From contig CAVNZG010001087.1 in assembly GCA_963693315.1 (NCBI GenBank), positions 44,402 to 108,401 of the forward strand: DNA of 64,000 nt, in the 5' to 3' direction. The translations under genes and the position numbers were made by a program. Numbering within the stretch: position 1 is the stretch's first letter; the number at the start of each line of letters is the position of its first letter. Below, piece by piece: positions 1-10,833 of the stretch. A model generated the notes under the pieces. It was given only the letters and a program-made list of their open reading frames with translations, made no database searches and was not told the origin of the DNA. This DNA comes from Diogma glabrata (lineage: Eukaryota > Arthropoda > Insecta > Diptera > Cylindrotomidae).

Positions 1-914
1 ACTTAAAAAATTACTTAAATCTTTTGTCATGTTGTTCGCATGAGTCATGACTAAATAAAGATCACCAACAGGTTTTCGTCCATACCTGTTGAACCCACTA
101 TTGGGGGGGGGAGGATGGGTATTGTATTGGGTATTGGGTATTGGGATGAGACTGGTTGCAGCATGTTGTATGATATTTAACACAAAATTGACGCACTCAA
201 ATATGGTCAAAATAAGGAAATTGTTACACTGATTTGTCACACAATTTTTTGATTTGGTTCAAATTTTTTACTCTGGAATATAAAAAAAAACTTACATAGA
301 ATAATATTTTTTGTGTCGCGAGTTATCTCGTTTTACAGCTAGCGGTAGTTTTTTCAATTATATTATGCTATGTTCAATTTATTAGAAATTTTAAATTTTT
401 TTTAGAAATTATAGAAATTTTTTAATAAATCTTTATATGTAACTGTGAGGTGAAATTTTTTAAAAATTATCTATAATTAAGTATAGCAAAATAATTAATT
501 TATAAAATTATAAGGAAAAACTAAAAATCAACCGAGATATCATAATCATCCAACCCTTATTATTTTTTAAATTTGTATAACGAACTAAAAAAAATTGTAA
601 CTGTAATTAATTTTACTAAAAAGGATTGATAGTTCCTGGGCCCACGCCAATTATATGTGTAGAAAGCAGTTTTTTTTATTATTGTGAAATAATGTTTAAA
701 AAGAAAAAAATTATAACAAGAAAAATTACGTTGCTGTTTTTATAAATTATTGGTAATAAAGGTTGTGTTAAGTTTCCAAAAATTTCATATACATATATGT
801 TACCTTGATTGAAGTAAATAAAAATTTGTAAATAAAAATAAATTTAATAAGGTTTCGTGTCCTTTGTGTTGGTTGAAATGCCTGCAAAAAAAATGTGAAT
901 GAGAAAAAAGGGGA
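1..914. other. AT-rich DNA without a recognisable gene
   Basis: No coding frame with recognisable domains is seen on either strand. A short GGGTATT-type microsatellite sits at about 109-146 and the rest is A/T-rich with homopolymer runs. A poly-T-rich minus-strand frame around 768-1121 is low-complexity and is not supported as a gene. Confidence 0.6.
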
Positions 915-924
915 AATATAAGCC

Positions 925-1012
925 GTGTTCGATTTGACTGAAGCAACTGAATCAACTGAAAAATTAAATGCAATTGTTGTTGTTTTTTCAGTTGTTTCAG
1001 TCAAATCGAACG
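925..1012. repeat. short inverted repeat (hairpin) of about 88 bp
   Basis: The arm at 925-963 (starting around GTTCGATTTGACTGAA) is repeated in inverse orientation at 984-1012 (ending TTTCAGTCAAATCGAAC), with a short A/T-rich loop. The structure resembles the collapsed remains of a miniature inverted-repeat element. No target duplication could be assigned. Confidence 0.6.
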
Positions 1013-1013
1013 C

Positions 1014-1445
1014 ATCTAAAAAAAAAAAAAAGTAGGGTCTGCGTCGGACCAGACGGTGGAAGTTATACTTCTTTGGCCATTCGCTCGCACACACGCACAC
1101 AGACAGACAGATAGGATACATTAAAAAAAATAACTAAAAAAAAAACAAAATATTATTCAAAAAAAAAAAATAAAAAAAAATTATTATTCAAAAAAAATAT
1201 TATTCAAAAGAAAAAAATCTTATACAAAAAAAAAATGTCGTTAAAAAAAAAAGCAAATAAAAACATATTATTCAAAAAATAAATAAAAAAAAAATATTAT
1301 TCAAAAAAAAAATTATTATTCAATAAGTATAAGAACGTATAATCGTCGATTTTCTTAGTTTTCTTAGTCAAAAAAATAAAAAAAAAATATTCAATAAAAA
1401 AATATTATCCAAAAAGAAAAAAAAATATTATTCAAAAAACTAATA
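1014..1445. repeat. A-rich degenerate tandem low-complexity tract
   Basis: Long poly-A runs alternate with TATTATTC to form a degenerate tandem pattern. A short CACACACGCACACAGACAGACAG dinucleotide/tetranucleotide tract lies near 1085-1110. No coding potential is seen. Confidence 0.8.
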
Positions 1446-1456
1446 ATTATTAATTA

Positions 1457-1487
1457 CTAGAAGGTACCCGCACGGCGATGCCCGTGC
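1457..1487 (-). mobile_element. candidate Helitron 3' terminus
   Basis: Read on the minus strand, this is a GC-rich hairpin (GCACGG...CCGTGC, 1470-1487), a 9-nt spacer and CTAG followed by T. That matches the Helitron rule of a terminal hairpin about 10 nt before CTRR, with insertion next to T. The GC-rich hairpin stands out in AT-rich surroundings. The 5' end of the element, expected at higher coordinates, was not located, so this may be an end fragment only. Confidence 0.4.
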
Positions 1488-1844
1488 TTCCCAGATAAAG
1501 TGGTTGAAAACTGTTTTTTTTGAGTAAATTCTCCTATAGTTTTTTTTAATGTCATTTAATTTAACTCATTTTATTAGTAATATATAAAAAGTTTGAAAAC
1601 AATGTAATATGTAGTATCATTTTGCAGTCAGCAAAAGCCATTAAGTAAATGTCTCTAAAGCTATAGATAAATTTACATATTAAATGTATGTTAAAATTAA
1701 AACACATTGACAGACAAATAATAATTAAATAATTTTTATAAATGTAGATGGCAAAAGATTAAGGTTAGAAAAAAGTTAAAATTTTATTCCAAAGATTTAA
1801 TTCAAATAAGTCAATGTTTCATGAACAATTAGGTGAGCGTACAT

Positions 1845-4562
1845 TAGAGTGGGGCAATTTAAAAATCTTCTTGGGCCCCTCGCGATTCTGATTCCTGGAA
1901 TTGTACTGAGCAAAAAAGTCCACTAGACCATATGTCTACGGTGAAAATCGAGCTTGCGAATTTTTGTTTGAAGTTTTTTTGTCGCAATTTATGTTTTGTG
2001 AAAACTTGCAAATTTTCTTAGGCTCATATCTCGTAAACCATTTGAAATTTTACTATGAATAAAGTAAGTAAATTGTAGATCTTGACCTCAGCTACAAATT
2101 TGCTGAATAAAGAAGCCGAAAAAAATTACCTCTTCATGACCAAAAACACGAAAATGCCAAAAAATCTAGATTCTGAATAACTGCTAAAGCAGACATTTGT
2201 AAAATTTTTTGACACCATTTCTGGGTAAAAACTATATGAGGTTATGTTTTCAGACTCTCATATCAGGGGTCCCTGAAGCGAACATCATAACCATCAACTT
2301 CAATGGAAGTCCCTGAAGCGAACCTCAACTGCATAACCGTCAACTTCAATAGAATTTGATTAAAATATATTGTTTTTGCACTTTTTTTACTTTTATAATA
2401 AATATTATAAACTATAATTATTATAATTATAATTATAATAAATATTACAAATTTTATAATAAATATAACAAATTTCATAATTAGTGTTTCGAGAAAATAT
2501 TACCAAATCACATATTCATATTTTCAAAATTCCAAAAATATTGTAAAAATTAAATAAAATCAAACTGTTTTCAAAATTCTAAAAATATTCCAAAAATTAT
2601 TACAAAATCAAAGATTAAAACTTTTTCCCAAAAATTCTAAAAATATTGCAAAGATTATAACAAAATCAAAAACACAAACTTTTTTCAAAATCCCAAAATT
2701 ATTTCAAAAATTCAAGAAATCAAATATTTAAACTTTTTCTAAGTTCTAATAATATCTTCTTGCAAATTCAAAAATTCAAACTTTTTCCAAAATTCTAAAT
2801 ATATTGCAAAAATTAAAACAATATCAAAAAAATTGTAACTTTTTTCAAATTTCCAAAAATTATAATAAGATCAAAAATTTTAAATTCTAAAAATATTCCA
2901 AAAATTCTTACAAAATCAAAAATTGAAACTTTTTTCAAAATTCTTTATTTGCAGTATAAAATGTATTTAGTATTTTTTCTATATAAAATTCACAAATCCA
3001 AAAATTCCATTTTTTTCAAAATTCAAAAATTATTCCAAAAATTCTTACAAAATCAAAAATTGAAACTTTTTTCAAAATCCTAAAAATATATATAAGAAAT
3101 TCACAGATTCAAAAATTCTATTTTTTGTTTTCAAAATTCAAAAAATATTGCAAAAATTATAACAAAATCAAAAATTAAAACTTTTTCCAAATTCTAAAAA
3201 ATTTTGCAAAATTCCAAAAATATTTCAAAAACTATAACAAATTAAAACATTTCCATGTCCAATTTCATTTTCAATAACATTTACGTCATAAAAACAGCTA
3301 CATTTTTTTTTCCAAAAATTGGCTAAAAAAATAAACGAAAATGTTTCTTTTGACACACTTAACAAGATTTTGACAAACTTATAATGCCATAATTCTCTAT
3401 AATAATAATAAATTTTCATGTCATACAAATTATTAATTATATTTTGTTCCAAAAAATTGGGTAAAGAAATAAATAAAAATCTTTTTGACACACTTGACAA
3501 CATTTTTTTGACAAACTTATAATGCCATAATTCTTTATAATAATAATAAAATTTCATTTCAAACAAATAATTAATATTACTTTTTTCCAAAAAATTGGGT
3601 TAAAAAATGAATAAAAATCTTTCTTTTGACACACTTGACAACATTTTCTTGACAAATTTATAATGCAATAATCTAGATTTTGGTCTCACATACCAATCTA
3701 ATCACTTAAAATGAACGTTTTTTAAGCAAAAAATATGCAAATTTCCTTGTTTTGACACACTTGACGATTTTTTTGACACACTTCCGGTACAGTTATCGAA
3801 CACATCGTCCTTTCGGCTCTTCCCATTGAGTAAACCTATTTAAAAAAAAAAATTTTGAAATCTGTCCAGCGGTTTTCTGGATTTCGTAGGTTGTGACGGC
3901 CGGCCGGCATGCAGACAGAGATACATTTTTTTTTTGCTTTTTTAGAATCAGTAGGTCCTAAAACGTCGAGAAATGCCAAAAATGTGGGGGTAATAATTTC
4001 ACTTTTAGCTCATGAATGTAATACTTAGGTCTTTCAAACCGAAGTAAATTAACTAATAGAACGTTTCTGATGAGTTTAAATTAAAAACAACTAAAATGGG
4101 TAATTTTTCAGTATTCTCGCGATAAATTTTCACTTTACTGGGCAAAAACTGCATGAAGAAATGTTCAGATGTGCTTAGTATATCATAGAAAATTGTTAAA
4201 TATTTAATTGGCTACAATTTTCTAGCAGATTATTAGTTTTAATTTTCTGAAGATGTCATGAAGATGTGATTTTTTCGGTTTCTTTATTGGCAAATTTGTA
4301 GCTGAGGTCAAGAGCTACAATTTACTTGTTTTATTCATAGAAAAATTCTAAATGGTTTACGAGATATGAGCCTAAGAAAATTTGCAAATTTTCACAAAAG
4401 ATAAATTTGCGACAAAAAAAACTTCAAACGAAAATTCGCAAGCTCGATTTTCACCGTAGACATATGGTCTAGTAGACTTTTTTGCTCAGTACAACTCCAG
4501 GAATCAGAATCGCGAGGGGCCCATGAAGATTTTTCCCTTTCCATACAAATCGCCCCACCCTA
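1845..4562. mobile_element. hAT-like foldback element with about 300-bp terminal inverted repeats
   Basis: The arm 1845-2140 is repeated in inverse orientation at 4255-4562. The ends read TAGAGTGGGGCAATTT (left) and TAGGGTGGGGCGATTT (right, complement). Both sides are flanked by the identical octamer GCGTACAT (1837-1844 and 4563-4570), an 8-bp target duplication. An 8-bp duplication with ends starting TAGGG fits the hAT superfamily (ends YARNG). No transposase is visible; the middle holds a truncated copy of the R1 repeat (2481-4045) and a short duplicated GTCCCTGAAGCGAAC motif near 2270-2330. This is probably a non-autonomous element. Confidence 0.8.
2481..4045 (-). repeat. R1 dispersed repeat, copy A (left end missing)
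   Basis: This copy shares with copies at 8999-10789, 54091-56234 and 59040-60436 a run of degenerate AAAATTCTAAAAATATT-type units, then a tandem of roughly 130-140 bp built on TTTTTGACACACTTGACAAC, then a GC-rich GACGGCCGGCCGG island (about 3893-3910). It ends in CAAACCGAAGT. The minus-strand label means inverse to copy B. The outer TIR-like end found in copies B-D is missing on the left. The copy lies inside the foldback element 1845-4562 and is therefore younger than it. The frame starting MEKSNINY at about 3590 is only translation of repeat units. Confidence 0.8.
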
Positions 4563-4570
4563 GCGTACAT

Positions 4571-6644
4571 ATATTTGTTTATTGGATGTCACAATTGTCA
4601 ATTACTTATTTCGAAACCACCGTACTCGTCATACAAAATAGGTACACTGGTTCATCGCTATTGGTTTAGCGTCCTATTTTATGTAGACTTATAATCATTT
4701 ATCAATCCAGAAATTTTTCTGTTCTGAAGAGGGTCGTATTGCAATTTGCAAATATATTTTATCGATTGTCTGCAATACTCTACTACATTGATGCATACGC
4801 CGGCCGGTTAAAGAATACCACCATTTTTAGTGAATATTTTCGTTTAGTGGGTTTTATCGCTTTATAGTCATTTTCTTATTTCGACATTCCTTCCCACAAT
4901 TTAAAACAAAAATTGGAAAAAATAATAATAAGACTAATTTCATTTGTAAATTCAGACTTATATTATATATTATTATTAAAACAGTCAAATCACAACATTT
5001 GCTAACATATTTGCATATATTTTATAGATCTCTTGCTATAACAATAATAGTTTTGAAAGTAATGGAGAAGCATATTTCACTCAATAAGTAAAACACTTTA
5101 AATCTGTAACTTTGATATTGTTCATAATCTTTTTCTTCTGTACTAAGGTTCCAATGCAAATTCTTGGTTCATCAATGTTTCTAAGAAGAGGAAAAGAAAC
5201 GTCAATTTCCAATTTTTGGAAAATGTGAGGGCAATTCTGCTAATGCAAGCAGGTTTGTTTAATCATATATAAGCAATGCTTATATGTATCGATCGTATTG
5301 GTGCTAATGCATAGAAATATGTACATATTTTATATAATTGCAAACCATAAGAACATATTTGTTGTAAATTAGAAATATGTATTTGTTAAAAAATAATTTA
5401 ACATAATTTTCATATAAATGTACATATTTGTTGGTCACATTATACATTAACTATTCCTTTTAATGATAATTCCGAAAAGTGAAAAAAAAATTGATCAAAG
5501 ATAACTAAGCGAATAATGTTTTATTATTATAAAATATGATTGATTTAGTAATTTCGTCTTTATTACCATACAGCATAAGGTTGATTTACTAATTTCGTCT
5601 TTATTACCATACAGCATAAAGTTTAAAATATAACTTTAAACAGCGTGACGCGGTTTCTCGATTAACACCCCATCAAAATATTTACAACGAGCGCAAAGAA
5701 GTATAACTTCAAAAATGAATGTATTTGTTTCACAAATACGTCATTGCATATTTAATTGTCTTTTGGTCAACCGTGCTCTTGATAAATAGTAGGAAAAAGC
5801 ACGTTTTGACAAATACCAAAAAGAAAATCAGCATGATTCCAGAGGATCGAATGCATATCATATATTAGTGCTTTTTTTGAAAAGATAAAGCACTGCAAGA
5901 AACCGCAGATTATGTTCGTACTTAACTGAAGTAAGGCGAGAGTGCAAAATAAATGGAAAAATAAATTGTTATCAATACATCAAACTGCATGCAACTAAAG
6001 TAAGATAAATAAATGTTTATATTCAATTTTTTTTAAATTCTTTAATTTCTTTAATTGTTTCAGACCATCATGGTTATACAAATTAAATTATATCTTTGTA
6101 CCTAGAGATCTTTTGTTGGGGCTAGAGTTCGCGTTTTTAACAGCGAAAAACCGTACAATCGTTTATTAACTAAATTTAAATTTAAACCCTTGGTAAATAG
6201 ATACCGTTGATATCTATAGTAAAAGTCGATTGCGACAAGGTTAACATTAAACCTAATGAAACTGAATAATGTGTCACTATGTAAATGTAATAAATTTCTT
6301 TGTTTTTAATTACATAATTTCCATTTTAAATATATTTTTATGATTGCAATTTTTTTTATTTATTTTCTTAATAACCGAGATCAAAATTTTTGAGATTTTT
6401 TAAATCGTGTTCACAACAGAAGATAAAAACAAAATTGAAATTTTTCATGTAATGGACCTCAATATCTATACTACATATATTGGTCGCTCGCTATCAGTCT
6501 TTTTCCACATCCGACATTTGCGAAAAAAATTTTATTCAACATATTTTTTGCAGATGGTAGACGAAGTTCACAATAAACCATCACTATAAATTTTTCTAAT
6601 ATATGAGGAAATATATCGAGGTCTACCACTGTTTGTTTTTTTTC
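4571..6644. other. intergenic AT-rich DNA, no gene seen
   Basis: There are no coding frames with recognisable similarity and no structural RNA. The only structured item is a two-unit tandem duplication of 41 bp (5540-5580 and 5581-5621, two mismatches). A 60-codon frame at 6407-6589 has no recognisable features and is not called. Confidence 0.55.
5540..5621. repeat. two-copy 41-bp tandem duplication
   Basis: The unit begins TTGATTTAGTAATTTCGTC and ends CAGCATAAGG. It occurs twice head to tail with two substitutions, so the duplication is recent. Confidence 0.9.
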
Positions 6645-6646
6645 TA

Positions 6647-7604
6647 CACTGAAAAAAAAATTGTGGTGAATTCATCTAAATATTGTATTTGATTTTCAGC
6701 CAAATACTCCATGTATATGAAACATCTATATTTTATTAGATGATTTATACGAAGAAACGAAGTGAAACAAAATTCGTTTGATGATAATAAAAATAAAAAA
6801 AAACGAAAGAACAAGAAATCTAAGAATAAAAAATAAAAAACGTATTCTTATATATTCTATCATGGCTGGTTTTATTTAACATTTTAGGAAATATTATTTA
6901 CATGCGTTTAATTGAATTGAATAATTTTAATGTTAATTGACTATAAAATTATGTGCGAAAGAAATTTTTTAGTCAATCTAATACAAATAATCTCGCTAAA
7001 GAAAGTAGCACTTTCGATAATAAATTTTGGTGATATAAAAAAATATTGTATTTGTTGATATTTTTTTTTGTGTTGTTTCATGTTTGATTTATGGATATTT
7101 TGATTTAATTTTTCATTATATTGAGAAATTGATGGAAAATTAGTATTATTTTCTACACATAATTCAAATATTTTTAATTTTTTGATTTCTGAATTTTGGT
7201 CTTTTAAATTGTATCATTACAAAAAATGGCGTAAAAATAGACGCAACCTTTACAAACAAAATCACACTCATACATTTCCAATTTAGAACTTAAATATACG
7301 AGCGCTATCTTCATGTATAAAAATGTTTGTCGGGTTTGATGCGAAATTGATCGGAATTGCTGACTTTTCAATAAATGATTTGGCTATTATATTTGTGATC
7401 TTCCTATTTACTGTAGTCGAATCATATAATCAATGGTAAATTCAGATACTTAATATAGGTAATTTACTAGAAAATATCATCTATTTCGTCGTAGAAGAAT
7501 TATCTAATTCGCGATGGTTAAATCATTAATTAAATAAAAAAATCACCTAATTAAAATTCATCTACTAATATTTAGATAATAAATCTAACTTTATTTTTTC
7601 AGTA
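6647..7604. mobile_element. candidate TA-type MITE with CACTGAAAAAA ends
   Basis: The left end is CACTGAAAAAAAAA, preceded by TA (6645-6646). The right end is TTTTTTCAGT, followed by A. Both subterminal regions carry related GAATTCATCTAAATATT / AATATTTAGATAA-like blocks in inverse orientation. The ends match those of the clearer element 44879-45326. No transposase is visible. The right boundary is imperfect, so the full span is tentative. Confidence 0.45.
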
Positions 7605-8334
7605 TCAAATTATTAAGAAATAAGAACTATATGTATAAACAATTGTTAGAATTTAGGTTTAAGCTCCATTGAAAGTAATAAAAATCTGAATGTTATTGTG
7701 TTATTATAAAATATACTTTCAGATATGTTGTTTATACTTGATAAACTATTATCCACAACTTAACATATTATACTTTTAGCCAAGAATTCAAATTTATTAA
7801 GCATTTATTAATTTGTAATTTATCTTTAGGCCGACATTATAAGTATCAAATGTCCACATATCCCAATGGATATCTGGCTATCCCGACAAACATTATGTGC
7901 ATAATGCACAAGTCTATGCACATTTCGTGCACTTTTTACTTTAATAATTTTTTAAAATATTTTAGTGCATATTTTAAATTTAGTTGAAGTTAAAAAGTAT
8001 TTGAGTGCTAATGTTATGTCCTATTTGTTTTAATTTAACATTTTTTAAATCATGTATACAAAATGTGTATAGACCTTTAGAGGCATAAATACATAAATAT
8101 TTGATGTATGACTTTTGTAACTAACATCTGCTAATATGTTATGAATTTTTCCTAGAATAAATATTTTTGGTAACGTCAATATGACAAATGAAGATTGCGG
8201 TCGTATTTTTACACTCAAAAACTAAGTGAAACTAACAAAATTCTACATACGTTCTACAATTTTTTATAAATATACAACAAACAAAAATTTTTGTTAAATT
8301 TACATTTTTACAATAAATATTGTAGATATACAAA
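7605..8334. other. intergenic AT-rich DNA, no gene seen
   Basis: A CACTCAAAAAC motif at about 8213 resembles a MITE end and has an inverse counterpart (TTTTTTTGAGTGTA) at 12026-12039. The two are too far apart and their inner flanks too different to pair with confidence. Confidence 0.5.
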
Positions 8335-8907
8335 TAGTAGTTTAATCAATGAGTGTATAATGAAATAGTTTATTCTCAAGCAAAAGTTTAAAATTTGAGC
8401 AAGGCACGAGCGAGAATTTTAATTTGCGAGAGAATAAAATTCATTAAACACGAATCGATTACATTACTTTATTCTCTGACAAAGAATTGTGTATTATAAA
8501 AAACATTTTCTTCAATTAAAACAATAAATCTTTATTGTTTTAATTGATAAATCAAATTTCTTAATAAAAAATCCTGATGATAAAAAACGCCCTTCTCATA
8601 CAATCAACCAAGTTCAACTAAACGAAATAAGAGAATTTAAATTAAAATTTGATTTTTGAACAAAACTTATCAAAGCAATTGTGATTATAATTTGAAAATA
8701 ATTTTAATGCAATCAAAACAATTTGACCAATTGGAATCATACCAATTGAATAATGATAATTTTTTTATGGGAAAATTTTCATTAGACAATAGGTTAAGTT
8801 CATTAGGCTATAGGCTAGAAAACAATACAATAATACATACTATTATTATCGAAAAAACATACAAATAAAGCTGATATAATTAAATGGAAGAGAATAAAAA
8901 TTATTTG
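8335..8907 (+). repeat. R3 dispersed repeat, copy 1 (uninterrupted)
   Basis: About 570 bp is homologous to 16530-16557 plus 18411-18930. It contains a hairpin around TTTATTCTC...GAGAATAAA (about 8369-8435) and a second ACTTTATTCTCTGAC / GAGAATAAAAATT pair near its ends, which suggests a MITE-like origin. A 70-codon frame at 8656-8868 is not preserved in the other copy and is not called as a gene. This copy supplies the uninterrupted version of the site into which the Tigger-like element inserted at 16558. Confidence 0.8.
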
Positions 8908-8998
8908 CTAAACACTACAAATTCTTTTACTAACATCCAGCAAAAGATTGTAAGCTTTATAAATTAAATTGTAAAAATGCCCGAAACATTTTTAAGTT

Positions 8999-10833
8999 AC
9001 TTCGGTCTGAAAGACCTAAGTATTACATTCATGAGCTCAAAGTGAAATTCTTACCCCCACTTTTTTTGGCATTTCTCGACGTTTTAGGACCTACTGATTC
9101 TAAAAAAGCAAAAAAAAAAAAATGTGTGTCTGTCTGCCGGCCGGCCGGCCGTCCGGCCGTCCGTCACAACCGACGAAATCAAGAAAACCGCTGAACGGAT
9201 TTCAAAATTTTTTTTTTCTAAAAATAGGCTTACTCAATGGGAAGAGCCGAAAGGACGATATGTTTGATAACTGTACCGGAAGTGTGTCAAAAAAATCGTC
9301 AAGTGTGTCAAAACAAGGAAATTTGCATATTTTTTGGTTAAAAAACGTTCATTTTAAGTGATTACGAGTAGAAACATTGAATTTGGAGAAATCTTGATGG
9401 TCGGGATTGGTATGTGAGACCAAAATCTAGATTATTGCATTATAAGTTTGTCAAAAAAATGTTGTCAAGTGTGTCAAAAGAAAGATTTTTATTTATTTTT
9501 TTACCAAATTTTTTGGAAAAAAAATAAAATTATTGTTTGTTTGAAATGAGTTTTATTATTATTATTGAGAATTATGGCATTATAAGTTTGTCAAAAAAAT
9601 GTTGTCAAGTGTGTCAAAAGAGAGATTTTTTTTTATTTTTACCCAATTTTTTGGAAAAAATAAAATTGTTTGAAATGAAATTTTATTATTATTATTGAGA
9701 ATTATGGCATTATAAGTTTGTCAAAAAATAATGTCAAGTGTGTCAAAAAATAATTTCATATATTTTTTAGCCAATTTTTTGGAAAAAAAATGGAGCTGTT
9801 TTTATGACGTAAATATAATTGAAAATGAAATTGGACATGGACATTTTTGAATTTGTTATAGTTTTTGAAATATTTTTGGAATTTTGAAAAAGTTTGTATT
9901 TTTGATTTTGTAATAATTTTTGCATTATTTTTAGAATTTCGGAAAAAGTTTTAATTTTTGATTTCGTAAGAATTTTTGGAATATTTTTAGAATTTTGAAA
10001 AATTTTGAAATTTTGATTTTATTATAATTTTTGGAATTTTGAAAAAATTTTCAACTTTTGATTTTGTAATAATTTTTGCAATATTTTTAGAATTTTGGAA
10101 AAAGTTTGCATTTTTAAGAATTTTTGGATTATTGTTGGAATTTAGAAAAAGTTTCAATTTTTGATTTCATTCTAATTTTTGGAATATTTTTGGAATTTTG
10201 AAAAAGGTTTCAATTTTTGATTTTGTTATAATTCTTGCAATATTTTTAGAATTTGGAAAAAAATAGAATTTTTGAATTTTATATAGATATATATTTAGAA
10301 TTTTGAAAAAAGCTTCATATTTTGATTTTGTAAGAATTTTTGGAATATTTTTAGAATTTTGAAAAATTTTAAATTTTTGATTTTATTATAATTTTGAAAA
10401 AAGTTTTAATTTTTGATTTTGTAATAATTTTTGCAATATTTTTAGAATTTTGGAAAAGTTTGAATTTTTAAGAATTTTTGGAATATTATCGGAATTTAGA
10501 AAAAGTTTAAATATTTGATTTCATTCTAGTTTTTGGAATATTTTTGGCATTTTGAAAAAGTTTGATTTTATTTAATTTAACAAAATTTTTGGATTTGGAT
10601 TATAATTTTCCGGCAACGTATTGATATTTCGTGTTAGTTTTGTAATAAGATTTTAAACAGATATAAAAAATACTTGTACGTTAACAAAGAGTTATGTTTG
10701 ATATACATCGCTGCCCAAAACTAAAAACCATGTCCTCGTGAAAGTTTTTTGCCGAAAACTATATCAAAATCCTTTACCCAGACCGAAGTCTTGATATCTC
10801 AGAGCTGTGAGATTTCAGCCCCTCCATATTTTA
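8999..10833 (+). repeat. R1 dispersed repeat, copy B (most complete)
   Basis: The copy begins ACTTCGGTCTG (8999-9009) and has the inverse CAGACCGAAGT at 10779-10789, so the family has short terminal inverted repeats. It shares about 44 bp further right (CTGTGAGATTTCAGCCCC) with copy D. Inside are a strikingly GC-rich CCGGCCGGCCGGCCGTCC island (about 9136-9175) and three units starting at about 9440, 9580 and 9710 (periods 140 and 130 bp) containing GTCAAGTGTGTCAAAA. A long run of AATTTTTGGAATATTTTTAG-type units follows. A frame from 9122 beginning MCVCLPAGRPS recurs in copies C and D, but nucleotide similarity alone explains it. Confidence 0.85.

Noticed and set aside
2481..3700. CRISPR-like array in the R1 repeats
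   Set aside because: Units are degenerate, contiguous and AT-rich, without constant repeats and unique spacers; this is eukaryotic satellite-like DNA.
9122..9361. Frame MCVCLPAGRPS... conserved in R1 copies B, C and D
   Set aside because: Conservation matches overall nucleotide similarity of the repeat; stops and frameshifts differ between copies, so selection on protein is not supported.
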